Source: Caproiciproducens sp. MSJ-32 (GTDB lineage: Bacteria > Bacillota > Clostridia > Clostridiales > Clostridiaceae). From it: DNA of 57,016 nucleotides. The translations under genes and the position numbers were made by a program. Shown here piece after piece: positions 8,910 to 17,742 of the stretch. Where the stretch lies: positions 1-57,016 of the forward strand of contig NZ_JAHLPS010000060.1 in the NCBI RefSeq assembly GCF_018918055.1, given 5' to 3'. The notes under the pieces were generated by a model. The model was not told where the DNA came from. It did no database searches and saw nothing but the letters and a program-made list of their open reading frames with translations. The first letter of the stretch is position 1. Each line of letters opens with the position of its first letter.

Positions 8910-9545
8910 ATGAAGAAAAGAACTAAAGAAATATTAGAAATTCTAAAAGAAGAATATCCGGATGCTAAATGTGAACTTAACCATGAATCTCCTTTTCAAT
9001 TACTAGTGGCAACAATACTTTCAGCTCAAACAACAGATAAGAAGGTAAATGAAGTAACAGAAACTTTATTTAAGGAATATCCTGACTTAGATGCCTTTTT
9101 AACCTTATCTGTAGAAGAGCTTGAAAGTAAAATAAAGCAAATAGGTCTTTATAGAAATAAGGCAAAAAATATTATTATGATGTGTAAGCAGTTAAAGGAG
9201 AAGTTTAATGGAGAAGTTCCAAGAACAATGGAAGAAATAACTTCTTTAGCTGGAGCAGGAAGGAAGACAGCTAATGTTGTTTTATCTAATGCTTTTGGTG
9301 TTCCATCTATTGCAGTTGATACCCATGTATTTAGAGTTTCCAACAGATTAGGTCTTGCAAATTCAGATAATGTTTTAGAAACAGAAATGCAGCTTCAAAA
9401 AGAACTTCCAAAGGATGAATGGTCCCTAACTCATCATTTACTTATTTTTCATGGGAGATACTGCTGCATAGCAAGAAAACCAAAGTGTTCACAATGTAGA
9501 CTTACACAATATTGTAAATATTATAAAGAAAGCATTAAAAAGTAA
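8910..9545 (+). CDS. nth: Endonuclease III (DNA glycosylase/AP lyase)
   Basis: Removes oxidised pyrimidines and cleaves the resulting abasic site in base excision repair. LLVATILSAQTTD near the N-terminus, helix-hairpin-helix with catalytic lysine in LAGAGRKTANVVL, catalytic aspartate in VDTHVFRVSNRLG, and the [4Fe-4S] cluster C-x6-C-x2-C-x5-C (C186, C193, C196, C202). 211 aa, complete. Followed directly by a terminator whose stem begins at the stop codon. Confidence 0.95.
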   Translation: MKKRTKEILEILKEEYPDAKCELNHESPFQLLVATILSAQTTDKKVNEVTETLFKEYPDLDAFLTLSVEELESKIKQIGLYRNKAKNIIMMCKQLKEKFNGEVPRTMEEITSLAGAGRKTANVVLSNAFGVPSIAVDTHVFRVSNRLGLANSDNVLETEMQLQKELPKDEWSLTHHLLIFHGRYCCIARKPKCSQCRLTQYCKYYKESIKK

Positions 9546-9565
9546 AAAGTGCCAGGCACTTTTTA
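9544..9565 (+). terminator. Intrinsic terminator overlapping the nth stop codon
   Basis: AAAAAGTGCC-A-GGCACTTTTT, a compact perfect inverted repeat with T-rich 3' arm. Bases 9566-9732 after it contain only a weak AACTGAT/ATCAGTT hairpin (9625-9650) and the ddl ribosome binding site. Confidence 0.7.
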
Positions 9566-9732
9566 TAGTGAACTGCAAAAGATTGTTTAAAATCTTTGAA
9601 ATCTGGTGTGCTTTAAATTATATAAACTGATACTTTCAAACTAATCAGTTAAGAAATATAATAAGAGCAGGTAATTTTTTAATTGGCTAATAATATATTA
9701 TTAAAAATAAGTTTGATCAGTGGAGGACTATA

Positions 9733-10632
9733 ATGAAAGTTGGAGTATTAATGGGGGGAATATCTTCTGAGAGAGAAGTATCCCTTAATAGTGGAAAATC
9801 TATTATGGAGCATATAAATAAAGAGAAGTATGAAGTTGTTCCTGTTGTTATAGACAAAAAAGAAGATCTTATTGAAAAGGTAAAAGGATTAGATTTTGCT
9901 CTGCTTGCCTTACATGGAAAATTTGGAGAAGATGGAACAGTTCAGTCAGTATTACAAACTTTAGATATACCATATTCAGGATGTGGACCTTTAAGCAGTG
10001 CATTATGCATGGATAAGGATTTAACTAAAACTGTACTAAAAGCTAAAGGAATAAGAACTGCAAAGTGGATAAATGTTCGTTCAGTAGAAGAAATAGATTA
10101 TGATGCAATAGAAGAAATGGGATATCCTGTTTTTGTGAAGCCTACTAATGGTGGCTCTAGCGTAGCAACCTTTAAAATATATAAAAAAGAAGATATAGAG
10201 GCTGCTGTATTAGAAGGTCTTAAATGGGATACTGAAGTTTTAATTGAAGAATTTATTAAAGGGGATGAAATAACTTGTCCTGTATTTAATAATGAATTAT
10301 TCCCGATTCTTGCAATTAAATCAAATACAGATTTTTATGATTATGAGCAAAAATATTCAGCAAATGGTGCTCAGCATTATCCAATTCAATTAGAAGAAAA
10401 GATATATGAGGAAGTAAAAAAGATGGCCTTAGAAACCTATAAGGCTTTAAAATGTTCAGTATATGCAAGAATAGATATGATACTAACAGAAGAAGGAGTT
10501 CCTTATGTATTAGAAGTAAATACTTTACCAGGAATGACTTCAACAAGTCTTTTCCCGCAAAGTGCTGGAGAAAGAGGAATAAGCTATTCAGAATTTATAG
10601 ATTTAATAATAGAAACATCTTTAAAGAAATAA
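9733..10632 (+). CDS. ddl: D-alanine--D-alanine ligase
   Basis: ATP-grasp enzyme that joins two D-alanines for peptidoglycan precursors. N-terminal GGISSEREVSLNSGK, ALHGKFGEDGTVQ (about residues 55-67), the central ATP-grasp region with VKPTNGGSSV, and the C-terminal metal-binding EVNTLPGMTSTSLFP. 299 aa is typical of the short clostridial form. Start ATG behind GTGGAGGAC; the stop is followed by a strong terminator. Single-gene unit. Confidence 0.95.
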   Translation: MKVGVLMGGISSEREVSLNSGKSIMEHINKEKYEVVPVVIDKKEDLIEKVKGLDFALLALHGKFGEDGTVQSVLQTLDIPYSGCGPLSSALCMDKDLTKTVLKAKGIRTAKWINVRSVEEIDYDAIEEMGYPVFVKPTNGGSSVATFKIYKKEDIEAAVLEGLKWDTEVLIEEFIKGDEITCPVFNNELFPILAIKSNTDFYDYEQKYSANGAQHYPIQLEEKIYEEVKKMALETYKALKCSVYARIDMILTEEGVPYVLEVNTLPGMTSTSLFPQSAGERGISYSEFIDLIIETSLKK

Positions 10633-10634
10633 AG

Positions 10635-10670
10635 AATTACCCTTGTTACTAAACAAGGGTAATTTTTTTT
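10635..10670 (+). terminator. Intrinsic terminator
   Basis: 13-bp stem AATTACCCTTGTT / AACAAGGGTAATT followed by eight T. Confidence 0.9.
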
Positions 10671-10765
10671 GCTAAAAAGGGCTTTTAAATAATTTATTCT
10701 ATTAGTTATCTGTGTATATTAAAAAAAATATAATAGCATAATAAATTAGAAAGGTGGTTGTTATA

Positions 10766-11092
10766 ATGCAAAAAATAATTTCTGCTCTTATGATTTCTTT
10801 ATTTTTAAATTTTAATATAGTTCAAGCACAGGAAAATCCGCAAATTACAAGCAATGTATTAGGAGAAGGAGTATATAATGTGGGAGATATACTTAATTTA
10901 TTAGGAGATGTAAGATATATACAGAATATTTCATCTCAGAATACAGTTTATTTTGCTCTTTTAGATCATAATAGGGTTGTAATGGAATCAATTATTATGA
11001 GACCAGGCTCTGGAAAATTTTCTTTAATAGAATTAGAGCCAAGTTATAAGCTCGTAATATTAGGTGATGGTGAAGCCTTTTTATCAAGATAA
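10766..11092 (+). CDS. Small secreted protein, paralogue 1 (108 aa)
   Basis: Unrecognised. ATG at 10766 is chosen because GAAAGGTGG lies 8 bases upstream; the GTG 12 bases earlier sits inside that RBS. Residues 1-21 form a signal peptide (MQKIISALMISLFLNFNIVQ) with likely cleavage after QAQ. The mature part is about 85 residues, all-beta in appearance, with the pattern EGVYNVGDI, VRYIQNIS, then alternating hydrophobic strands. It aligns along its whole length with the next gene, so the pair arose by tandem duplication. No lipobox, no LPXTG. Likely exported; role unknown. Confidence 0.65.
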   Translation: MQKIISALMISLFLNFNIVQAQENPQITSNVLGEGVYNVGDILNLLGDVRYIQNISSQNTVYFALLDHNRVVMESIIMRPGSGKFSLIELEPSYKLVILGDGEAFLSR

Positions 11093-11151
11093 ATAAATTA
11101 TGTAATATAACAAAGATTTTGAAATATTTAATTAATTTGGAGGTAAATTAA

Positions 11152-11475
11152 ATGAAAAAATTTATTATAAGCTTATTTATTTCTGTATTCTTATCATCTA
11201 ATATAGCAATTTCATTGGCTCAAAGCCTTACGCAGATGCTAACTGAGGGAGTTTATAGAATGACTGATATTACTATACCTATAGAAGAGATAAATTTTGT
11301 TCAAAATATTTCTGAAAATGAAGTTGTTTTTTTTATTATTGTTGATGAAAATAATGTAACAGTTCAGTCAATAAGATTAGAACCAAAGTCTGAAAAATTT
11401 AAGATTGCTCCATTAAAAGCAGGTTATAGAATAATAATTGTTGATTATGGAACAGTAGTGTTATCAAAGGAATAA
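11152..11475 (+). CDS. Small secreted protein, paralogue 2 (107 aa)
   Basis: Paralogue of the preceding gene: signal peptide at residues 1-24, then EGVYRMTDI, INFVQNIS, a hydrophobic strand region with VFFIIVDENNV, and the same C-terminal layout (IRLEPKSEKFKI, YRIIIVD). RBS TTGGAGGT. The two genes are 59 bases apart and end at a shared terminator. They lie between ddl and a two-component system and may be envelope-associated, but no function can be assigned. Confidence 0.65.
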   Translation: MKKFIISLFISVFLSSNIAISLAQSLTQMLTEGVYRMTDITIPIEEINFVQNISENEVVFFIIVDENNVTVQSIRLEPKSEKFKIAPLKAGYRIIIVDYGTVVLSKE

Positions 11476-11494
11476 TTTATTTAACATAAATATC

Positions 11495-11522
11495 AAGGAC
11501 TGTCTTTGGCAGTTCTTTTTTT
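11495..11522 (+). terminator. Intrinsic terminator
   Basis: 8-bp stem AAGGACTG / CAGTTCTT with a TCTTTGG loop, then a T run. Confidence 0.75.
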
Positions 11523-11656
11523 ATTAATATTAAGGTATTTTTAAGAAATTATATTTATTAATATTAAGGTCTAGAGGCTAAAATAAACAATGAATAATAA
11601 CATATTAATAATTTTATGGTATATTAAAATTATTATGTATAATTGAGGTGTTAAAT

Positions 11657-12370
11657 TTGAAGGAAGAAGTTATTTTGATTGTTGATGATGAAAAGGAAAT
11701 TAGAGAGCTTATAGATATTTATTTAAAGGGAGAAGGTTATAATACCTTAAAAGCAGAAGATGGAGAAGAAGCCTTAGAAATACTTAAGAAAAATGAGGTA
11801 GATTTAATTATTCTTGATATTATGATGCCAAAGCTAAATGGAATAGAGGCCTGTTTAAAAATAAGAGAAGAAAGAGAAATGCCTATTATAATGCTTTCAG
11901 CAAAATCTCAAGATATTGATAAAATATTAGGTTTAAATACTGGTGCAGACGATTATTTAACAAAGCCTTTCAATCCCCTAGAACTTGTAGCAAGAGTTAA
12001 ATCCCAGCTTAGAAGATATAAGAGATTTAATAAAAGTCAAATAAACTCTGATAATAAAGAAAATAAGTTTGATATTTTAGAAATTGATGATCTTGTTATC
12101 AATTTAGAAACCCATGAAGTATTTAAGGATGGAGTAGAAATAAAATTAACGCCAACAGAGTTTGATATTCTTGTTCTATTGGGAAAAAACAGAGGTAAGG
12201 TATTTAGTATAGAAAATATATATAATAGCGTTTGGAAACAGGAATTTATGCAGTCCGATAATACCGTAATGGTTCATATAAGAAAAATCAGAGAAAAAAT
12301 AGAAGATGATTCTAGAAATCCAAAGTTTATAAAAACTGTTTGGGGGGTAGGCTATAAAATTGATAAATAA
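11657..12370 (+). CDS. OmpR/PhoB-family response regulator
   Basis: Receiver domain (residues about 4-118) with the acidic pair in VDDEKE, phospho-acceptor Asp in ILDIMMP (about residue 52), and the KPF lysine; winged-helix DNA-binding domain (about 140-235) with LTPTEFDILVLLG and the C-terminal WGVGYKI. TTG at 11657 is preferred over GTG at 11648, because that GTG is part of the GAGGTG ribosome binding site. The histidine kinase overlaps its 3' end, so they are translated together. The VanR-like sequence and envelope neighbours suggest a cell-wall signal; this is inference. Confidence 0.9.
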   Translation: MKEEVILIVDDEKEIRELIDIYLKGEGYNTLKAEDGEEALEILKKNEVDLIILDIMMPKLNGIEACLKIREEREMPIIMLSAKSQDIDKILGLNTGADDYLTKPFNPLELVARVKSQLRRYKRFNKSQINSDNKENKFDILEIDDLVINLETHEVFKDGVEIKLTPTEFDILVLLGKNRGKVFSIENIYNSVWKQEFMQSDNTVMVHIRKIREKIEDDSRNPKFIKTVWGVGYKIDK

Positions 12371-13916
12371 AAAGAAAGCAAAGGAAGGTAAAAGTATTTT
12401 TAGCTGGCCTTTTAACTTATTTTTAAAGATAAGCAGAAAGTTTTTTTATTCCTCCTTTGGAGTAAGATTAAAAAATATAATCTTATTAATATATTCTAAA
12501 ATAGAAGAAAGCATAAGATTTGAACTTGTTGTAGTCTTTGGGATTTGTTTTTTGACATCTAGTATATTTTATAGTTTTGCCAATAGAATGCTGGCTAAAA
12601 ATGAGACCATTAGCAATATAGAATACAATATAGAAGAAATCAGACAGAATGCTTTATATTTGTCCCAAAGATTAAATGGAGAATTTAGTGATGAAATAAA
12701 GAGTATTGAAGATAAAAATAAAATTTATTCTATTTTAAATGAATATAATAATGGAAATACAAAAATTTATATTACCGATTTAGATGGAAGTATTAAATTT
12801 AAAGTTAATGGTGATGTTCATGATAAAATAGATATTTATAGTGTTATTAATAAAGTAAATAAACAGGAAGATTATTCAAGTGAAAAGGTATTTTTATATC
12901 CTTTAAAAATAGGGGAAGATAGATTATATCTTTTTTATTATGAAATACCGACCCCTTATATTACCTATGAATATTATGTAAATACAAATTCCTTTCTAGC
13001 TTTATTTTTATCAGTCATAATATTTATAGCAATTTTCATTATTATAACAAATAAAAAGATGAAGTACATTGAAGAAATTGAAGCTGGACTTAGAATAATT
13101 TCAAGTGGAGATTTATCTTATAGAATAGAGACAAAGGGAAAAGATGAAATTAAAAATTTAGCTGAAAATATCAATAATATGGCAGAGGAAGTCCAAAGAA
13201 GAATTGAAGCAGAGAGACGGGCTGAAAGAACAAAAAATGAATTAATAACAAATGTTTCCCATGATTTAAGAACTCCCTTAACTTCTATAATGGGATATAT
13301 AGGGCTTATAAAAGAAGGAAAATATGAAAATGAAAAGATAATGAAGGATTATTTAAATATAGCTTTTAATAAATCCATTCAATTAAAAAATTTAATTGAA
13401 GATTTATTTGAATATACAAAACTTAGTAATAGAGCTGTTTCTTTAGAAAAAAGAAAAGTAAATATAATTGAATTTCTTTCCCAAATAATAGAAGAGTATG
13501 TTTATGTATTTGAAGAAAATAATTTAGAAATCGAAACAAGTTTTAGAGATACAAATAGCTTAGTAGATATAGATCCAAGTAAGATGGTGAGGGTTTTTGA
13601 AAACTTATTATCAAATGCAATTAAATATTCCTTTAAACCGGGTAAAATTAGAATATTAACTTATGAGAAAGAAAACCATGTTTATATTAAGGTTAGTAAC
13701 AAGGGTGAAAATATATCAAAGGAAAAATTAAGTAAAATATTTGATAGATTTTATAGAATGGATGAAGCTAGAAATTCTAATGTTAAGGGCAGTGGACTTG
13801 GTTTAGCCATAGCCAAAAATATAGTTGAAATGCATGAAGGAGAAATTTGGGCTGAATGTGAAAATAATGATATTAACTTTTTTGTCAAGCTAAGAATATT
13901 TGAAGATAAATATTAG
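12360..13916 (+). CDS. Sensor histidine kinase, two-component partner
   Basis: TTG start, overlapping the regulator gene by 11 bases. Basic N-terminal tail, TM1 at about residues 54-74, extracytoplasmic domain of about 135 residues, TM2 at about 210-230, HAMP (about 231-283), HisKA with phospho-acceptor H301 in NVSHDLRTPLTS, then HATPase with N box NLLSNAIKYS and G box GSGLGLAIAKNIV. 518 aa. Complete and apparently functional. The 50-residue basic leader before TM1 is longer than usual. The ligand of the extracellular domain is unknown. Confidence 0.9.
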   Translation: MINKKKAKEGKSIFSWPFNLFLKISRKFFYSSFGVRLKNIILLIYSKIEESIRFELVVVFGICFLTSSIFYSFANRMLAKNETISNIEYNIEEIRQNALYLSQRLNGEFSDEIKSIEDKNKIYSILNEYNNGNTKIYITDLDGSIKFKVNGDVHDKIDIYSVINKVNKQEDYSSEKVFLYPLKIGEDRLYLFYYEIPTPYITYEYYVNTNSFLALFLSVIIFIAIFIIITNKKMKYIEEIEAGLRIISSGDLSYRIETKGKDEIKNLAENINNMAEEVQRRIEAERRAERTKNELITNVSHDLRTPLTSIMGYIGLIKEGKYENEKIMKDYLNIAFNKSIQLKNLIEDLFEYTKLSNRAVSLEKRKVNIIEFLSQIIEEYVYVFEENNLEIETSFRDTNSLVDIDPSKMVRVFENLLSNAIKYSFKPGKIRILTYEKENHVYIKVSNKGENISKEKLSKIFDRFYRMDEARNSNVKGSGLGLAIAKNIVEMHEGEIWAECENNDINFFVKLRIFEDKY

Positions 13917-13976
13917 TAACAATTAGGCTTCTATTTAATAAATTAATAAAGAGATTATTATTTTCTTGGAGGAATA

Positions 13977-14918
13977 ATGCAAAATAGAAATCCAAATAGC
14001 AAATTTGGAATAGATATTAATGAGTACACACAAGATGTAAATTTTGCAACTTTAGCAAGAACAGTGGACTTTTTGTATTTAAGAGCTTCAGGATCAGCTA
14101 CGGGCAGATTCAGGGTTGACAGAAAATTCCTTGATTTTGCAAGACAGGCAAGAAATTATGGAATACCTGTTGGAGCATATCATTATGGTGTACCTTCCTA
14201 CGATTTAAATACAGCAGATTCCCAATGTGATGATTTTATAAATATATTGCAGGAAGGCTTTGGTACAAGAAATTATGGTGACTTATTCCCTGTATTAGAT
14301 ATTGAGACACCAATAGAGCCAAAGATGAATACTGATGCATTAATTAATTGGGTACTTAGGTTTAAAGAAAGATTTGAAAGAAGAACTAGAAGAAGGTTAA
14401 TGTTATACACAGGGGTATTCTTTGTAGAATTATATGACGATTTTAGAACTTCTCAAGGAACTCAGCCTCTTAAATCAATGCCTTTATGGATAGCTATGTA
14501 TACTTCAATCCCATCAAACCCTCCATTCCCTCCAGATGTGGGTGGATGGACACGTTGGAGAGTATGGCAGTATAGTGAATCTGAAACAGTAGCTGGTGTA
14601 TCAAATCCTGTAGATGCCAACTGGGGACCAGATAATTTAGATTATTTAATGCAGCCTAGACAGGTAAGAGGCTTAAATGCTTTTATCAGTGGTGATACTT
14701 TAATAGTTTACTGGGATAAGAATCCTGATGTTGATCTTCTAGGATATAATATATTCCAAAATGGATACTGGATAGGTACAGTAACAGAGAAAGATACAAA
14801 CTTTAGAATTAATGTTTCACAATTACCTGCTCCAGTTAATAATAGGAGAGTAATTTCAATAGAAGCTTTTGATTATGATGGAGAAACTTCTCAAGTAAGA
14901 AGTAGTGTTCAACTATAA
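13977..14918 (+). CDS. Glycoside hydrolase family 25 lysozyme-like protein
   Basis: N-terminal GH25 domain (about residues 10-215): FGIDINEYTQ at the first strand, GAYHYGVP, and LFPVLDIETP carrying the DxE catalytic pair. A beta-rich domain follows (about 225-313), resembling a fibronectin/Ig-like module (ISGDTLIVYWDKNPDVDLLG). It should cut the muramic acid-glucosamine bond in peptidoglycan. There is no signal peptide, so export would need a non-classical route, phage-like holin release or cell lysis. ATG with GGAGGA directly upstream. Located after the two-component system and ended by its own terminator. Confidence 0.85.
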   Translation: MQNRNPNSKFGIDINEYTQDVNFATLARTVDFLYLRASGSATGRFRVDRKFLDFARQARNYGIPVGAYHYGVPSYDLNTADSQCDDFINILQEGFGTRNYGDLFPVLDIETPIEPKMNTDALINWVLRFKERFERRTRRRLMLYTGVFFVELYDDFRTSQGTQPLKSMPLWIAMYTSIPSNPPFPPDVGGWTRWRVWQYSESETVAGVSNPVDANWGPDNLDYLMQPRQVRGLNAFISGDTLIVYWDKNPDVDLLGYNIFQNGYWIGTVTEKDTNFRINVSQLPAPVNNRRVISIEAFDYDGETSQVRSSVQL

Positions 14919-14940
14919 AGATTGATTTATATTGAATTGT

Positions 14941-14972
14941 AAAAAAGAAGATTGCTGCCAATCTTCTTTTTT
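14941..14972 (+). terminator. Intrinsic terminator
   Basis: 14-bp stem AAAAAAGAAGATTG / CAATCTTCTTTTTT with a 4-base loop. Bases 14973-15120 hold only the leader of the next gene. Confidence 0.9.
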
Positions 14973-15120
14973 ACTTATTATTCTTTTATAATACAAACAA
15001 TATAAAAAGTATTATTTGTAAAAATATAAATATCATTAACTTTAGAAAGCTTAAATTTATTGTCGAAGGCCTTTTAAGATGATATTATATATACTATAGA
15101 AAAATTTGAAGGAGTCTTTT

Positions 15121-15954
15121 ATGAGTTACAAGATGGTTTGTATTGATATGGATGGAACTTTACTTGGAAAAGGTAAAAAAATATCTATAGTAAATAAAAA
15201 TGCAATTAAGAGAGTTCATAATAAAGGAATTCAAATAGTAGTTACAACAGGAAGAATATATAATAATGCAGAGTATTTTTCTAATTTTTTAGGAGTAAAT
15301 TCTCCAGTTATTGCTGCTAATGGTGCAATAGTAAGAGATAAGATTAGTAATAAAGTTATATATCAGAATCCTATAAGTTTAAATGAATGCTTTAAGCTAA
15401 TTGACTTATTATATGAAATGAAAGTTTTTTTCCACTTTTACACCATTGGAGGGATTTATTCAAGCAGTATAATAACCGAAATAGGTACAAAAATTTATAT
15501 GACTAAGCAAGTGGGATATGAAAATTTAAAAATAAAATATCACGTTATTAAAGATAAGAAAAAATGGAAAGAGTTTTTTGAACAAAATGCAAATCAAATA
15601 ACAAAATGTATTGCTTTTTCAGTTAATCCTGCCAAAATAGAAAAGCTAAAAGAAAAATTAAAAGACATAGACGGAATTGTTTATTTTGGTTCTGGTTCTA
15701 GAAGTGTTGAAATAGGAAATAAGGGAGTATCAAAAGGTGCAGCAGTTAAGGCGTTAGCTGAGCATTATGGAATTAAGAGAGAAGAGATTATGGCTATTGG
15801 TGACAATGAAAATGATATGTCAATGATTGAGTATGCAGGCTTGGGAGTTGCTATGGGTAACGCTATCGAGCCTTTAAAGGAAATTGCAGACTATGTAACT
15901 TCTTCTAATGTAGAAGATGGAGTAGCAAAGGCATTAGACAAATTTATTAAATAA
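15121..15954 (+). CDS. Cof-type HAD-IIB family phosphatase
   Basis: Haloacid-dehalogenase phosphatase for a small phosphorylated metabolite. Motif I DMDGTL near the N-terminus with the nucleophile Asp, motif II TTGR, motif III lysine in GNKGVSKGAAVKAL, and motif IV GDNENDMSM; the IIB cap lies between. Start ATG at 15121 (277 aa) fits the RBS GAAGGAG; an upstream TTG overlaps the RBS. Single gene; the substrate cannot be told from sequence (sugar phosphates and pyridoxal phosphate are common for this family). Confidence 0.85.
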   Translation: MSYKMVCIDMDGTLLGKGKKISIVNKNAIKRVHNKGIQIVVTTGRIYNNAEYFSNFLGVNSPVIAANGAIVRDKISNKVIYQNPISLNECFKLIDLLYEMKVFFHFYTIGGIYSSSIITEIGTKIYMTKQVGYENLKIKYHVIKDKKKWKEFFEQNANQITKCIAFSVNPAKIEKLKEKLKDIDGIVYFGSGSRSVEIGNKGVSKGAAVKALAEHYGIKREEIMAIGDNENDMSMIEYAGLGVAMGNAIEPLKEIADYVTSSNVEDGVAKALDKFIK

Positions 15955-16044
15955 AATTCATAAAAATAAATTAAATAAATGTAAAATAATTCTTTAAGCT
16001 TTGACTAAAATACATAGATATAGTATGATTTTTTATATAGTAAA

Positions 16045-16070
16045 AAAGGGGCTGTTAAGGCAGCCCCTTT
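16045..16070 (+). terminator. Possible terminator with a weak T tract
   Basis: 10-bp stem AAAGGGGCTG / CAGCCCCTTT with a TTAAGG loop. The 3' arm ends in TTT and continues AATG, so the T tract is short. It may terminate the HAD gene or attenuate trmL. Confidence 0.5.
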
Positions 16071-16140
16071 AATGTGAAATATATATGAGTAAAATTTAAT
16101 TTTTAATTGTGCTTTAACAGCTTAACAGGAGGCAATAAAA

Positions 16141-16602
16141 GTGAATTTAAATATAGTTTTATATCAACCAGAAATACCATCAAATACAGGAAATATAGCA
16201 AGAACTTGTGTGTTAACAAATTCTAAGTTACATTTGATTAAGCCCCTTGGCTTTAGTATAGATGATAAACAAGTGAAAAGAGCAGGTTTAGATTATTGGT
16301 CAGAGTTAAATCTTGAAGTGCATGAAAGCTATGAAGATTTTTTAAAGAAATATGGAAATGAAAGAATTTATCTAGCAACAACTCATGCAGGAAATTATTA
16401 TCATGAAGTTTCCTTTAAAGAAGGAGATTTTATTATGTTTGGAAGGGAAACATCAGGAGTTCCTGAAGAAGTTCATTTAAGACACGAAGGGATAAGAGTA
16501 CCGTTAATAGAAACAAGTACTAGAAGTTTAAATCTTTCAAATACAGTTGCAATTGTGGCTTATGAAGCGCTTAGACAAATGGATTTTCCTAAAATGAAGT
16601 AA
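16141..16602 (+). CDS. trmL: tRNA (cytidine/uridine-34-2'-O)-methyltransferase
   Basis: SPOUT methyltransferase that 2'-O-methylates the wobble base of certain leucine tRNAs. Starts NIVLYQPEIPSNTGNIART, the TrmL/YibK signature; the C-terminal trefoil-knot SAM site includes MFGRETSGVP and the LNLSNTVAIV segment. GTG start behind AGGAGG. 153 aa, complete. degV starts 21 bases later. Confidence 0.92.
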   Translation: MNLNIVLYQPEIPSNTGNIARTCVLTNSKLHLIKPLGFSIDDKQVKRAGLDYWSELNLEVHESYEDFLKKYGNERIYLATTHAGNYYHEVSFKEGDFIMFGRETSGVPEEVHLRHEGIRVPLIETSTRSLNLSNTVAIVAYEALRQMDFPKMK

Positions 16603-16623
16603 GAAAATTTAGGAGGAAGAGGA

Positions 16624-17460
16624 ATGGAAAAAATAAAAATAATTACAGATAGTTGTCTTGATATTCCAGAAGAACTTATACAAAAAAATGATATAGAAGT
16701 AATGCCTGTTTTAATAAATTTTGGTGAAGAAACATACTTAGATAGAGAAGAAATAGATATTAATAAAATGCAGGAAAAAATAGATAAGGAAGGGATACTT
16801 CCTACAACTGCTCAAATTACACCTGCAAGATTTGAAGAAAAATTTAGGGAATATCTTGATCAAGGTTATAGAATTGTTGCAGTTTTAATGTCTTCAGGTA
16901 TGAGTGGAACATATAATTCAGCATGTATAGCTAAGGATATGATAGGCTCTGATGATATAATTTTAATAGATAGTCAAGTTATAACATCGGCTCAGGGATT
17001 TTTTGTTTTAAAAGCTTGTGAATTAAGAGATAAGGGATATTCTGCAGAAGAAATTAAGAAAGTAATAGAAGGATTAATTCCTAAAATGAATGCATCCTTA
17101 TGTTTTGAATCTTTAGAAAATCTAGTAAGAGGCGGAAGAATATCTAAGACTGTTGGTGCAATTGGAACAGTATTAGGAATTAAAATGATTATAGGCTTTA
17201 AAGATGGAATGATGGGTTTAAAGGATAAGGTAAGAAGTAATAAAAAAGCAATCAAGAAAATAATTAGCGATTATGAAAATTCTAATCCTAACAAAGAAGA
17301 GCCGGTAATTTTAATTGAAATAGAAAGTCCAGAAATAAAGGCTGAATTAAAGAAATATTTAGAAGTAAATAATATAAAATATATAGAAACAACACCAGGC
17401 TGTGCTGTAGGAATACATTCAGGAAGAGGTGCCTGTGGATTATTCTTTTTATCAAATTAA
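16624..17460 (+). CDS. DegV family fatty-acid-binding protein
   Basis: Two-domain DegV fold. KIITDSCLDIP at the N-terminus and SSGMSGTYNSA at about residues 91-101 are the characteristic ligand-contact motifs; VRGGRISKT lies at about 164-172. 278 aa. Members bind long-chain fatty acids, and some act as FakB, presenting fatty acids to the kinase FakA; no fakA is adjacent, so that role is only possible. Cotranscribed with trmL and closed by a strong terminator. Confidence 0.88.
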   Translation: MEKIKIITDSCLDIPEELIQKNDIEVMPVLINFGEETYLDREEIDINKMQEKIDKEGILPTTAQITPARFEEKFREYLDQGYRIVAVLMSSGMSGTYNSACIAKDMIGSDDIILIDSQVITSAQGFFVLKACELRDKGYSAEEIKKVIEGLIPKMNASLCFESLENLVRGGRISKTVGAIGTVLGIKMIIGFKDGMMGLKDKVRSNKKAIKKIISDYENSNPNKEEPVILIEIESPEIKAELKKYLEVNNIKYIETTPGCAVGIHSGRGACGLFFLSN

Positions 17461-17474
17461 TAAAAATAAAGTAC

Positions 17475-17516
17475 AAAAGCTGATTAATATTATTCCTAAT
17501 ATTAATCAGCTTTTTT
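17475..17516 (+). terminator. Strong intrinsic terminator
   Basis: 18-bp perfect stem AAAAGCTGATTAATATTA / TAATATTAATCAGCTTTT with a 4-base loop and T run. The heptad repeat tract begins at the end of the T run. Confidence 0.92.
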
Positions 17517-17610
17517 AACTCCACACTCCACACTCCGCACTCCAAACTCCAAACTCCACACTCCACACTCCACACTCCGCACTCCAAACTCAGCACTCCA
17601 AACTGCACAC
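17517..17610. repeat. Heptanucleotide repeat tract (CNNACTC), about 13 units
   Basis: Exact period of 7: CACACTC, CGCACTC, CAAACTC and similar units follow each other without gaps. The complement is GGAGTNN, the same unit seen at 32058-32107 and 41180-41323. It lies between the degV terminator and the rpoN promoter. Confidence 0.85.
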
Positions 17611-17651
17611 TATTCATAATCTATACTGTAAAGTTTTGGTATAAAAATTGC

Positions 17652-17680
17652 TTGTAAAACGTTTTCTGGGGTTATATACT
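17652..17680 (+). promoter_or_regulatory. Sigma-A type promoter for rpoN
   Basis: TTGTAA (17652-17657), 17-bp spacer, TATACT (17675-17680), about 60 bases before the start codon. Confidence 0.6.
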
Positions 17681-17742
17681 AATATTGGGAATAATAAATT
17701 ATTAATATGGTAAGGGTATCTTAGAAATGTTGAGGTGGCAGT

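Noticed and set aside
9566..9732. Possible small RNA gene or leader before ddl
   Set aside because: Only a weak 7-bp hairpin; no promoter or terminator of its own.
10452..10652. Plus-strand ORF of 66 codons
   Set aside because: Out-of-frame within ddl and its terminator.
17517..17610. Possible CRISPR array
   Set aside because: Unit of 7 bp without spacers; no cas genes in the window.
17288..17617. Minus-strand ORF of 109 codons with repeated VWSVECG segments
   Set aside because: It is the translation of the heptad repeat tract (7 bp is read as a repeating 7-codon pattern) extended across the degV 3' end; no RBS.
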